DNA from: Leuconostoc mesenteroides subsp. mesenteroides ATCC 8293
GTDB taxonomy: Bacteria; Bacillota; Bacilli; Lactobacillales; Lactobacillaceae
DNA length: 64,000 nt
NCBI RefSeq assembly: GCF_000014445.1
Contig: NC_008531.1
Location: 1,613,501 to 1,677,500, forward strand
Direction: 5' to 3'
Positions 17,801 through 26,537 of the stretch are shown here, piece by piece (the stretch's first letter is position 1; each line of letters begins with the position of its first letter). Below the pieces are notes generated by a model. That model did not search any database. It was not told the origin of the DNA and saw only the letters and a list, made by a program, of their open reading frames with translations. A program made the position numbers and the translations under genes.

Positions 17801-19172
17801 CTGTAGGGCTATTAAAAGGCGCTGAAGCCTCTACTCCTATATGTTTATCAGAATATACACCAGTTCCTTTTATATCAAAGCTCAATGACCACGACTGACC
17901 CTTAGTTACTACAGATTGACTAAAATATATACCGGCGTTACCAGAACCACCCTTTGGTGAAGTTATATGCCAAATATTAGTCGTGGCGTCATAAGCTACT
18001 TTAGTGGTGGTTGTGGCGACGTTATTACCGTTAGTAAAAGTCAATAGTTTAGAATTAACTAATAAGTTTCTACCACCTACAGCCAGTTTATCAACCTTTG
18101 TAACAGTTGCATCGAACCCATCAGCACGTTGTTGTAATGTACTAATCGAACCTGATTGTGTATTCTGCGCTTTTTGCAAGTTACTTACAGTAGTTTTAGT
18201 ACCATCAGCATCAGCTTCAATGGTAGTCATACGGGCATCTTGTGTGGTGTCTGTTTGCTTGATTGATGCTATATCTGTTTTAGCTTGGTTAGCTGTTTGA
18301 GTAACGTTAGTAACATCAGTGGTTAATTGCCCTGTTTTAGCATTATATGTGGATGTATCAACCTTGCTACTTAAACCATTTAGAGCCTGTGTAGCAGTTG
18401 ATTGGGCTGTAGTTATTTTACCCTCTGCATCCATTTTGTTTTGGCTAACTGTGCTTGTAATGCTAGAAGCTGTGTCATCAATTTTCTTATTAATAACACC
18501 GTCCGCACTAGTAGCTACGTCTATAGCATTTTTCTTAGCTGTATCTGCATAACCCTGTGCCTTTGTATCTAGAGCGCCTACTGCTGATGCTCTATCTGAT
18601 GCTTCCTGAGCTATGTCGTCTGTTACTGACTTCTTAGCATCTGCTATATTCTGGTTAGCTGTGTCTAAAGTACTTTTAGCTACTGTAGCTGTGTTATTCT
18701 TAGCATCTTGTAAGGCTTTATCAGCCATAGCTTGTGCTTTATTGTTGAAATCACCATCTTTAACAGCTAAATCAGCTTGTTCTTTAGCCACCTGGTTAAT
18801 TGTTTCATTAATCTGGGTGTTATTATCAGCAATAGCCTTATCTGTGTTATCAGAAGCTGTCTTGATAGTCTCTTCAATACGGTTACTTAGGTCTGGGTCA
18901 ATTTTAAGTACCCAATCTTCACCATTGTAGGAGTAAATTAGGAAGTCATTACCATCTTTAAGGAATACTGTATCACCTTTTTGTGGGTTAGCAGGCATAG
19001 GGTCACCAGCATTGATATAACTAAAAGGGGTTAAGCCATCACTTGATAATTGAGCGCCACCAAATCCATAAATAGCATTATCTGAGACATGTGTTAGCTC
19101 TTCTTCAATCTTATTTAATTTTCCACCTGTGATTATGTCGCCGTGTTCCCATTCCGTTGGTTGGTATGCCAA
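14802..19172 (-). CDS. Large tail fibre / baseplate protein with carbohydrate-binding-like modules
   Basis: About 1456 aa. Start taken as TTG at 19172 (LAYQPTEWEHG) because GGAGGTG lies 5 bp upstream; another TTG is at 19193. N-terminal anchoring region (about 1-110), then long heptad-type Ala/Lys/Asp coiled coil with repeated TAQSTATQALNG-like segments. Three jelly-roll-like modules follow at about residues 365-510, 670-840 and 960-1130, each opening with a GRNLLVNS or NTEFNP-type strand and separated by more coiled coil. The C-terminal 300 residues are probably the receptor-binding head. Adhesion to the cell wall polysaccharide is inferred. Confidence 0.75.
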   Translation of the reverse strand: MAYQPTEWEHGDIITGGKLNKIEEELTHVSDNAIYGFGGAQLSSDGLTPFSYINAGDPMPANPQKGDTVFLKDGNDFLIYSYNGEDWVLKIDPDLSNRIEETIKTASDNTDKAIADNNTQINETINQVAKEQADLAVKDGDFNNKAQAMADKALQDAKNNTATVAKSTLDTANQNIADAKKSVTDDIAQEASDRASAVGALDTKAQGYADTAKKNAIDVATSADGVINKKIDDTASSITSTVSQNKMDAEGKITTAQSTATQALNGLSSKVDTSTYNAKTGQLTTDVTNVTQTANQAKTDIASIKQTDTTQDARMTTIEADADGTKTTVSNLQKAQNTQSGSISTLQQRADGFDATVTKVDKLAVGGRNLLVNSKLLTFTNGNNVATTTTKVAYDATTNIWHITSPKGGSGNAGIYFSQSVVTKGQSWSLSFDIKGTGVYSDKHIGVEASAPFNSPTGNVPSDWTRISSNGVANGSNPVIIYFNSLNTALDVYIKLPKLESGNIPTDWTPAPEDVDSATAKAQLTADQATTALNNYKINADGRITKAQSDITQTAKDVTTKVSQSDYDKKTGDLSTSVSKAQQTADSAVTTIGNYKTSNDNRVKATETSIAQNTKDITLRATMADLNSAKTDYNAQIAQVKVNADSITSQVSSIQTKINSMGQVNQLANTEFNPDMSGWYGSTLGSSSDPIKNAVDSSHVTALPGQGYSSSNAVLFDTTDQASQFYARLIQYVPVTGGTSVTMSWYVKTLTYGTYTNMWITFWDKNGKDITNGGLYVNWSKGKVTNQWDYMTLPSLTNIKVPDTAVTMRISMESREGVKQLMSRFMVVFDSTVGDYVPGAYNSNDKVAVQQVTIDGITDTVSKQGTNIDSVTKRVTTAEGTLSTATNNISGLQSSVTQTANQIKTEITDRTKGDANTLQSSKDFTQSSITSAVNGLNSTISQTASGILAQVESTNMVVNSEFDPLNGTWYSLSNGEAVGSTAGVAWNAPKASGFADWPVVNGSRIISYAVGTWYTSALVTASAGKVFSASIVAGRAPAPTVSTALDYRIGFWDSSKKLLSTASAGNIIDGTSYKGIQKYVVENKVAPANTAYVSVIIAHSSANATDYITRPSLNTGAKASPYTPTYGTSSSSTVLSLFKDNWSIGITDNISKIISGIVGNASQMSLISKNVTIDSPNTQIKGTAWINSAMIANGAIGSAQIGDATITSAKIATLDVAKLTGNVSNFIQSNWNGLYQSVKISPIGMTISTSQGSTAQFNQDGLVLDGALGTTNVLNGQIELISSSNEYLGTFRHETMPEHDNVDYLMIKLAGWHTSKPGDSDYDLNSDSSNTIRGGDGIGFGVTNSVGTYDMKMSWDSSLVAGYKGRKAGWHVEDIMTWHQPTYFEGGFDVAQQFSSTDRRALHIQGATLSNGHKWFGFFDTPSQAGFGTDDTNDVLFYVKGKSYSLYTMLNKLSML

Positions 19173-19185
19173 ATTATCACCTCCT

Positions 19186-20304
19186 TTATTCAATACTTGT
19201 TATGTCTACTTGTGCCTCATCAACGTAAGGCTTATTACCGTTTTCATCGTCATAAGCAACGCCCATGAATCCAAATCCATATTTCATGTTTGCATCTGTT
19301 ACACCGTCTTCTGGGGCACTTGTATAAGCTGTTGCCGTGTTACCCTCTTCTAACTTAAAGTGCCTGAATCTAAGTGTTTGACCCTTAACGAATCCTGATG
19401 TGTTACTTGATGCCATTGCATTTAATCGAATGTAAAACTTATTTAAATTATCACCTGATAAGTTAAGGATACTAAACGTATAAACTGCTCTAGTCCATGT
19501 GTCATTACTAATCTTTGTGGTAGGTGAAAATGTATTACTTACCCTGAATGCCACACCTGGAACTGTACCTTTTACATCGACTGAAATTGTGTACGTCTTG
19601 TCAAAACTGAGGACTGAATCACTCATATTAGCCCATGCTTCTGCTAGTCCGTAGTACCATTCTGTAGAACCTGTACCCGTGTAATTCAATGTAATAGCAT
19701 CACTGTCATATACAATTGTTGAGTTGATATTATTATTGGTTACACCTGATAAATTAGGTCTTGAATCAGCTGATGCGTTTTCACCTGATGATTGTAGTAT
19801 CAAGTTCTGATTAAAGTCACCTTGTTCATTAAAAAAGCCTGAGCCATAAATGCTCAAACCTGTGTCAATGTTATACGTCTTATATCTACCTTGTTTGTTG
19901 TTATACCAAGGGTTAATGAACTCTATTGTAAACTGCTCAAATAATTTATCGGTTTGTAATACTGTCGTTCCGCCTATTTCTGTCTTAGTTAAACTGGTCA
20001 ATCTTGCATCGCGATGCCAAGTATCAACACCGGTTTTATACAGCAATGTCAATGGCTGAAAAGATAAGAATGTGGAGAACTGACTAAAGGTTTGGTAACT
20101 TCGACTTTCAACATCCCCAAACAATATATTTAATTGCATCTGTCCTTGCTGAATATTTATTTTAGTTGCTTTAAAATAACTTTCATATTGACTGTAAGTG
20201 TTTGTAAACACCGTTCCCAATCCTGTTGGTGTGTTACCAAATAAATTTTCAGAATTTAAATCAACACTTTCACCACGTGCGTTATTTAGCACGAACATAC
20301 TCAT
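19186..20304 (-). CDS. Distal tail protein (Dit) with inserted carbohydrate-binding-like domain
   Basis: A 372-aa protein directly after the tape measure, the usual place of Dit, which forms the hexameric hub at the tail tip. The N-terminal half has Dit-like features (TFSQFSTFLSFQPLTLLYKT; FINPWYNNKQGRYK). Residues about 175-350 form a beta-rich module ending in FKLEEGNTATAYTSAPEDG, the same ending as in the fibre modules. It is longer than minimal Dit proteins, matching the evolved type with a CBM. Confidence 0.75.
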   Translation of the reverse strand: MSMFVLNNARGESVDLNSENLFGNTPTGLGTVFTNTYSQYESYFKATKINIQQGQMQLNILFGDVESRSYQTFSQFSTFLSFQPLTLLYKTGVDTWHRDARLTSLTKTEIGGTTVLQTDKLFEQFTIEFINPWYNNKQGRYKTYNIDTGLSIYGSGFFNEQGDFNQNLILQSSGENASADSRPNLSGVTNNNINSTIVYDSDAITLNYTGTGSTEWYYGLAEAWANMSDSVLSFDKTYTISVDVKGTVPGVAFRVSNTFSPTTKISNDTWTRAVYTFSILNLSGDNLNKFYIRLNAMASSNTSGFVKGQTLRFRHFKLEEGNTATAYTSAPEDGVTDANMKYGFGFMGVAYDDENGNKPYVDEAQVDITSIE

Positions 20305-20318
20305 ATGTACTCCTTTCT

Positions 20319-20359
20319 AAAACCCGCCCCGAAGTATTGTGTATTTAATGGCGAGTTTT
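20319..20359 (-). promoter_or_regulatory. Intra-operon hairpin after the tape measure gene
   Basis: Minus-strand RNA AAAACUCGCC pairs with GGCGGGUUUU (one U-G wobble, which would be an A-C mismatch on the other strand), 21-nt loop, four U residues after. A similar stem follows the major tail protein gene (26483-26526). It may attenuate transcription or stabilise mRNA. Confidence 0.55.
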
Positions 20360-20363
20360 TGGT

Positions 20364-23300
20364 TTAATTAGCTGATCTAACCGCTCTAGCAATCACAGCT
20401 TTAGAAAACTTATTCATAGCAATATCATCTACTGACTGGTTAGCCTCTGTAGTTTGACCTAAGATGCCCGCCAATAACTCAACAACACTATTTAGAGTTT
20501 TATTAGTAGCTTCAATCATATTTGATAGATTGTTATCTGAACTTTCAGCAACATTTGTATTAGAACTAGTATTTTGTGCAAAATGAGTGACTGTTTCACC
20601 CAACAATTCCATTGCTCGAGATTTTTTAGACAAATCCCAAGGAATTACCGCCTCTGTCATTCCACCCTCTGCAATATTTGCTATATGTGGTGTGTTGGTG
20701 ATAGTGCCGTTTGCGTAGCCATGTCCTTGACCTAAGAATGATAAATTAGATCCATAACGATTTTTCGCATAAGCTAAACCAGCTAGCAAAGAATCATAAC
20801 CATTAAATGGATTGCTGTGTCCTGGGAACTTATAGGCATTAAATGTAGCACTAATGACTTGCATCAACCCCTTAGCTAGGTCACCTGATGCGTTGTTAAC
20901 GTCACCAATGTTACCCTGTACAGCCTTCTCGTTACCACCTGATTCAGTTTGAATCTGACGTAACACCTTATCGACCATTGAAGAACTTGTTGAAAGTCCG
21001 TTAGCCTTTAAGGCATCTACAACCTGTGAACGCCATCTAGTAACGCCTGCACCACTTGGTGCACCTTTTCCTCCGCCTGCATTTCCACTTGATTCAAACC
21101 CAGACTTGAGTTTTGACAGCATCTTACCAAAGCCATCTTCGATACTCGTTTTAACCATTCCACTAGATGAGTTGTGACCTGTATCACCGACTTCTAGTTT
21201 ATTGACATCAAAGATCTTAGACGCCATATCAGTTAATGTTTTAACAGGATTGGTTAATTTTTCCATTGCTTCACTAGTCGCATCTGAAACATCATCCCAA
21301 ATATCAGAAGCGCCCTTAGTCATAGAAGATAAAAATGATTCAATCGATGATGTACCCTTAGCGTACCCTGGTAATGTTTTGCCTAAACCGCCTTGGAATA
21401 GCTTAGCTGTATCATTAGCATTTAAAATTTTGTCACCAGGGTTAAGATTAACAACCTGAGCACCGTTGGTACCTAGAAAATCAACTTTACCCGAGTAAGG
21501 AGAATACCTTGCTTCAACCCCAGCTTCACCGACAAGCGCTTTTCCACCGGATACGCCTCGAGAACCAGTAGCGAATGCTTGCATCGTAGCAGGCTTATAT
21601 CCAAAATCACCACCACTTTTAACATCAACGCTTTTAATACCAAATCCTTTGACTAAGCCATTAAAGAAATCGCCTAATCCTTTCCAAATGCTGTGCGTTC
21701 CTTTGGCTTGCTTTGAAGCAGCTTCCATAGAACCGTTAGCTTGAAGAACAGCCTTATTAACTACGCCGTTACCTTGTTTACCAGCAGCATCAAGGACGCT
21801 ATCTTTTTGTTTATATGCCTTATCAACAACTTCATTTCGCTGTTGCGTTGCAGCATTTGATGTTTTGTTTCTCTGACTAGTTGCCTTACCGACAATATCA
21901 TCATGTTGTTTATTTGCTGAATCAACCGTCTTATCTCTTTGGTCTTTAGCAGCTTTAACCGTTTCATCATGTTGCTTGTTAGCTGAATCTCTAACATTTT
22001 TACGTTGGTCTTTAGCCCATTGACTATTCCCTTTGAATTGATTTTCAGATGCTTTTATCGTGTCATCACGTTGCTTATCAGCTGCATTTTTAGCATCTTT
22101 GTACTGATTTTTAGCAGCGTTAACGACGTTATCACGTTGTTTGTCAGCGGCTTTAGTAACCTTTTTGAGTTGTTCATCAGCAGCCTTTTGTGCAGCAGCC
22201 AGCTTTTTGTCAGCGTACTTTTTAACGTTGTTATATTCTTCTTTAGACTTAGAAGTAATATCCTGTAACTGTTTATTAGTTAGCCGTCCTTTATCCTTGG
22301 TTAATTTATCCATCAACTTTACTTGCTCGTTGTTAGATAACTTAATTTTCCCGGTCAAAGTTGTGTGCAGTTTAGCTTCTTCAACAGTTGTTTCAGTTGC
22401 GTTTTTGACAGTTAGTTTATTAACAGCCTTTTTCTTAGCCTGATCGTCCTTAGCAAGTGCTTGCTCTTTCTTTTTATAGTCCTTTTGAACTTGTAAAGAA
22501 TTTTCTCCATACTTAGCAGCATCTTTAGCAATAATGCTATCCCATTTATTGCTGTCTTTTTGCTTAGTTTTATTATATGAAGTTTCAAGCTTTTGGCGTT
22601 GCTGTGAATAATATTTTGTCAGTGCTGTTCTATCAGATTGACTTAGTTTTTCAACACTATTAGCCTTTTTACCTTCTTCTTTGATAGTTTTTAATCTATC
22701 TTGATATTCTTGTTCAGTAAGATAACCGTTTTTCTTTAATAGCTTAATATCCTGTAAATCTTGCTTTTGCTTTTCAGAATAATATTTTTTAGAAGCTTTA
22801 TTCAAATCTGAATAAGCATCCTTAGCATCAACTTTCGGTGCTTTGATAGTTATCTTATTATCTGAAAAAGCCTTTTTTAATGCTTTATTAAGCTTTTTCG
22901 TAATTGATTGAGCTGTCTTAGTACTTCCTAACGAATCACCAATACCCGCGCCGATTGCAGCACCAGCCATTGTTCCAGCCCCGGGGATAATACTTCCTAA
23001 TATAGCTCCGATACCACCGCCTATGACAGCGCCGGCACCCTTAGATGCAGCACTGATTTTATCACTAGACTTTTTAGAACTGATAGCAGTTGCGATACTT
23101 CCACCTACATCAGCTGCAGTTAATGCTATACCTAATCCTGAAACAACCTTACTGGCAACACTAGCGACTTTTGCTCCAGTAGATACTGTTGCTAATCCGC
23201 CTCCTGCTCCGGCAGCTCTTGTAGTTGCAGCAGTTTCAACCATCGTAGTCGCGCCCGCTTTACCACCTACTGAACCAGTAGCGTTGGCAGCTGTATTTAA

Positions 23301-25574
23301 TGCTGCGGTTGTTTTTAAGACACCGTTAAATTCTTTATAAGTGCCAATAGCTGTTTTAATCCAACCTATTGTGTCACTTATCTTTTTAAAAGCCCATATA
23401 CCAGCAAAAACCTCTGCAAAGGCTTTTATTTGACCAGTATGTGTGCCAATATACTCAACTAAGCCAACTAACTTATCGCCTACCCAAGCTACGCCGTCAG
23501 CTATTTTCTTTAATCCATCTTGGCCTTCTTTTGAATTGAAGGCTTTAGCCATTTTAACTGCGGCTTCTGATATAACTGGCAACATTTGTTTACCAATCAT
23601 GATCATAACAGCTTGTCCAGCCTGGCTAAACTGTTGCAATTCAGCTTTAACAGTTGTCATGTTCTTCTTAGCTAAGTTAGCTACATAACCTTGACCATCT
23701 GCTGATTTTTCAACTTTTTTATTTAACTCATCTAATTCTTTATTGTTTTGAGCTAAAATAATACCAGCTTGTTGACCGGTAGTACCGAACAAACTATTAA
23801 ATACTGAGTTCTTTTGAGCAGTACCCATATTCTTAGTTTTTTCGTTAATAACGCCCATGATAGTTGTCATATCACGCAAGTTACCATTTGAATCAACTAA
23901 TTGGCTACGACTAATACCCAATTTACTGAGCATATCGCCGGTACCGCCAGACTTAATTGCCTGTATCTTACCGTTCAATTTTTCAATTGCTTCTTGCTGC
24001 GTTTTAATGGCAGATGCAGCTGATTTAGAACTCTTTGTACCAGCTTTTTCAGCTGCTTGATAGTCCGCTATCTTTTTCTGATGGTCTGCTATCTTTTCAT
24101 TTAATGAATCAATTGAAGCAGCAGAACCTTTTTGTGCAGCATCTTGATCAGATAATGCACCAGTAATAGAGTTAATAACCTTACGTAAACCAGTACCGGC
24201 TTTATCGGCTTCAAGACCATGGTTAGAAAGAATACCCATGGCTGCAGATGTTTCGGATAGCTTAAATCCCGCTGAATGAGCAGAATCACCAACGTATTCC
24301 ATTCCCTTACCAAGAGATTGGAAGTCGGTGGCTGTCATATCAGCTGCATAAGCTAACTGGTTAACAACTTCTTTGGTGTTTTTAGTCATCTTAGCAGCGT
24401 TATCGGTACGCATGCCGTATGCATCAACAACCTGAGAAGTAACACTCAAAACATCATTAAAATCATCGCCTGAGGCTACTGATGCTTGTAATTCAGACTT
24501 CATTGCACCAAGAGCTTCAGCTGAGGTGTAACCACGCTTGATTAACTCTTGATATCCTTCAGCAATAGCCTGTTGTGACTTACCATACTGAACGGAATAC
24601 TTTGCGCCATCTTTTTGCATCTGATTGACATTTTTTTGAGCTTCAGCAGCTTTTTCACCACCTGTTGTAGCCAAATTTAATGTCTTAACATAAGATTCTT
24701 GAAGATTAGTAGCAGCTTGAGCACCCTTAATTGAAACAGCACCAATACCAACAATAGCAATGCTACTACTGTATGCCATGTCTTTGATTTTCTGACCTGC
24801 GGTACGAAACCCGTTTCCCATCTTTTCAGCAGCACGGTAAGCACCGTTAGCTCCGCTTGCGTACTTGCTTAACCCATAAGGATTAGCACGGTTAACTTCT
24901 GCTTGAGTTAACTTCAACTCATTTTTCATATTGGCAACGTTTGTTGCCGTTTCATTTACTCGAACAGCTTGCCTTTTGTATGCATCACTAGCTGAACCGC
25001 TTGCTTGTTCAATTCTTTTCAGCTCTTCTGATTGCTTAACATACTGTTGGGAGAGGTTTGATAGCGAGGCTTTCATATTATTAGCGCTAGTAATATTAGC
25101 TGCTCTAGTATTATGCTCTGCTTTCAAAAGGTTGACATACGAATCAGAAACTTGATTCATCTGCTTATATTCTTGTTGCAACTTTGCTAATCCACTGGTT
25201 TGATACTCCATTGATGATTTAGCACGTTGTTGCTGAGACTCTAAGCTAGCTAACTTTTGATTAGCCTGTTGGATGTTTCTTTCGTATTTTAAAAAGGACT
25301 CGGCACCTTCTTTTGTAGAGGTGTCTAAGCCCTTTTGACGTTGTTGCAATTCAGTTATTTTGTTTTTCTGAGCTTCCATTTCTCGGCTCAGACCGTTGTA
25401 TCGCTCTTGCGATGCTTTTAAGTAATCGCCCGATGATTTAGCCGCTGCCTCTTGAGCTTTCCAAGCGTTTTTAACAGAAGTAACAGCATCGTTCAAACCA
25501 CGTAAACTATTAGTCGCTTTTAAAGTGTCTAAAGCAATAGACGTGGCCATCTCCGCCTGAATTCGTTCAACCAT
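20364..25574 (-). CDS. Tape measure protein with lytic transglycosylase domain
   Basis: A 1736-aa protein that sets tail length and is ejected with the DNA. The N-terminus is a long coiled coil; a TP901-type tape-measure core follows at about 280-640. Hydrophobic glycine-rich stretches lie at about 800-890. Residues about 1135-1265 contain tandem repeats of an AxKQRDxxVxxA unit, coiled coil. An SLT-type domain (about 1510-1610) has the catalytic Glu in QIQTESGGNE and the conserved GLMQV. Starts right after the gpGT stop with GGAAGGAG upstream. Confidence 0.93.
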   Translation of the reverse strand: MVERIQAEMATSIALDTLKATNSLRGLNDAVTSVKNAWKAQEAAAKSSGDYLKASQERYNGLSREMEAQKNKITELQQRQKGLDTSTKEGAESFLKYERNIQQANQKLASLESQQQRAKSSMEYQTSGLAKLQQEYKQMNQVSDSYVNLLKAEHNTRAANITSANNMKASLSNLSQQYVKQSEELKRIEQASGSASDAYKRQAVRVNETATNVANMKNELKLTQAEVNRANPYGLSKYASGANGAYRAAEKMGNGFRTAGQKIKDMAYSSSIAIVGIGAVSIKGAQAATNLQESYVKTLNLATTGGEKAAEAQKNVNQMQKDGAKYSVQYGKSQQAIAEGYQELIKRGYTSAEALGAMKSELQASVASGDDFNDVLSVTSQVVDAYGMRTDNAAKMTKNTKEVVNQLAYAADMTATDFQSLGKGMEYVGDSAHSAGFKLSETSAAMGILSNHGLEADKAGTGLRKVINSITGALSDQDAAQKGSAASIDSLNEKIADHQKKIADYQAAEKAGTKSSKSAASAIKTQQEAIEKLNGKIQAIKSGGTGDMLSKLGISRSQLVDSNGNLRDMTTIMGVINEKTKNMGTAQKNSVFNSLFGTTGQQAGIILAQNNKELDELNKKVEKSADGQGYVANLAKKNMTTVKAELQQFSQAGQAVMIMIGKQMLPVISEAAVKMAKAFNSKEGQDGLKKIADGVAWVGDKLVGLVEYIGTHTGQIKAFAEVFAGIWAFKKISDTIGWIKTAIGTYKEFNGVLKTTAALNTAANATGSVGGKAGATTMVETAATTRAAGAGGGLATVSTGAKVASVASKVVSGLGIALTAADVGGSIATAISSKKSSDKISAASKGAGAVIGGGIGAILGSIIPGAGTMAGAAIGAGIGDSLGSTKTAQSITKKLNKALKKAFSDNKITIKAPKVDAKDAYSDLNKASKKYYSEKQKQDLQDIKLLKKNGYLTEQEYQDRLKTIKEEGKKANSVEKLSQSDRTALTKYYSQQRQKLETSYNKTKQKDSNKWDSIIAKDAAKYGENSLQVQKDYKKKEQALAKDDQAKKKAVNKLTVKNATETTVEEAKLHTTLTGKIKLSNNEQVKLMDKLTKDKGRLTNKQLQDITSKSKEEYNNVKKYADKKLAAAQKAADEQLKKVTKAADKQRDNVVNAAKNQYKDAKNAADKQRDDTIKASENQFKGNSQWAKDQRKNVRDSANKQHDETVKAAKDQRDKTVDSANKQHDDIVGKATSQRNKTSNAATQQRNEVVDKAYKQKDSVLDAAGKQGNGVVNKAVLQANGSMEAASKQAKGTHSIWKGLGDFFNGLVKGFGIKSVDVKSGGDFGYKPATMQAFATGSRGVSGGKALVGEAGVEARYSPYSGKVDFLGTNGAQVVNLNPGDKILNANDTAKLFQGGLGKTLPGYAKGTSSIESFLSSMTKGASDIWDDVSDATSEAMEKLTNPVKTLTDMASKIFDVNKLEVGDTGHNSSSGMVKTSIEDGFGKMLSKLKSGFESSGNAGGGKGAPSGAGVTRWRSQVVDALKANGLSTSSSMVDKVLRQIQTESGGNEKAVQGNIGDVNNASGDLAKGLMQVISATFNAYKFPGHSNPFNGYDSLLAGLAYAKNRYGSNLSFLGQGHGYANGTITNTPHIANIAEGGMTEAVIPWDLSKKSRAMELLGETVTHFAQNTSSNTNVAESSDNNLSNMIEATNKTLNSVVELLAGILGQTTEANQSVDDIAMNKFSKAVIARAVRSAN

Positions 25575-26197
25575 TTACTCTCCTTCCCCCGGTATATTCA
25601 ACCCCATTTGTTTAGCGATAGCTAATGGATCACCAGCACGTTTATCAGGCTCTTTTGCATTAAGCATATTCATGAATGAAAAATATTCCTGATTATCTAA
25701 ATCACTTGGCAAAATACCGTATTCTTTAAAAAGTTGTTTTTTTAAATAACGCACCTCTTCAAGTTGGTTCTTCTTGTCGAATACTTCCCTTCTTATTCGA
25801 CCAAATCTTCTTTTGGGTCTTCTTCATTTACCTCTTCTTGACTTTCAGAAGCAAGCTTAACAAGATTTTCGTATTCTTCTTCGCTAACGCCCATCATCAT
25901 CAGTTCTACATATTCATAAGCATCTGAAAATTGTTTAGATGATACACTATGGGTTAGTTCGTCCATTTCTTCGTCAGAAATACCAAAAATTGACTTGATT
26001 ACGTCCATCTTAATTTTGCTAGATTTCAACTCATTTTTCTGGATATCAATAAACTCCATACCCTCAGTATCAGCAAGTTCACCGAGTTTTATGCTGTTTT
26101 CAATCGCTTCTTCTCGCAAACCAAATGTCTTTTTTATAGATACCGTCTTGCGAATTCCGAACTTATTCAACTTAATTTTTTCTGTATTAACTGCCAT
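25575..26197 (-). CDS. Tail assembly chaperone gpGT (-1 frameshift product)
   Basis: The gpG frame (from 26197) meets a C CCA AAA slippery heptamer at 25811-25817, codon phase correct for -1 slippage. After the slip, reading resumes at 25811 with RRFGRIRREVFDKK and continues 78 codons to TAA 25575-25577, next to the tape measure ATG. The predicted fusion is 129+78 = 207 aa. The extension has no start codon or ribosome site of its own. gpG/gpGT pairs that load the tape measure are standard in long-tailed phages. Confidence 0.85.
25793..26197 (-). CDS. Tail assembly chaperone gpG
   Basis: A 134-aa acidic protein (MAVNTEKIKLNKFGIR) placed between major tail protein and tape measure. The C-terminus is strongly acidic (EEVNEEDPKEDLVE) and contains the frameshift site. 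Acts with gpGT as a chaperone for the tape measure during tail assembly. Confidence 0.85.
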   Translation of the reverse strand: MAVNTEKIKLNKFGIRKTVSIKKTFGLREEAIENSIKLGELADTEGMEFIDIQKNELKSSKIKMDVIKSIFGISDEEMDELTHSVSSKQFSDAYEYVELMMMGVSEEEYENLVKLASESQEEVNEEDPKEDLVE

Positions 26198-26537
26198 GAT
26201 CTAGGCTCCTTTTATTTTGATATGTACGGGTAAAATTACCCTAAATTTAGTTACAAAACGACGTATTTTTTTAGTGACAAAGTTACATTTTTTCAAATTA
26301 AAAAATGAGAACTTACAAAAAAGTTACAAAAATTGTGTAACTTTACGAAAAAAATGTAACTTCTGTATCCCTTGACAGGCATAGCCCGAATAGCAAAAAG
26401 TTACAAAGTTACATAAAATACTATATAAATATATATATATATTATTACAAGGTTTAAAGGTAACTATGAGTAACTAAAAATGTAACCCGCCCATTTTCAT
26501 GTACTATTTATTTCAAAAGCGAGTTAAAAAATACTAA
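26198..26537. other. AT-rich intergenic region with AGTTAC/GTAACT array
   Basis: No gene in these 340 bp. AGTTAC occurs at 26249, 26281, 26322, 26399 and 26407; its complement GTAACT at 26337, 26356, 26460 and 26470, with a partial copy at 26482. One pair makes a perfect inverted repeat AAAGTTACA/TGTAACTTT (26320-26345). A hairpin after the major tail protein stop (26483-26526; UAACUCGC with GCGGGUUA on minus-strand RNA) resembles the one at 20319. Such a long gap is unusual inside a tail operon. Confidence 0.7.

Noticed and set aside
14802-19172. Long plus-strand reading frames opposite the fibre and tape measure genes
   Set aside because: Low-complexity shadows of Ala/Thr/Lys-rich coiled-coil coding sequence, with no ribosome sites.
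21780-22170. Tandem repeat in the tape measure gene as CRISPR-like or mobile repeat
   Set aside because: It is an in-frame coiled-coil repeat with degenerate units, with no spacer structure.
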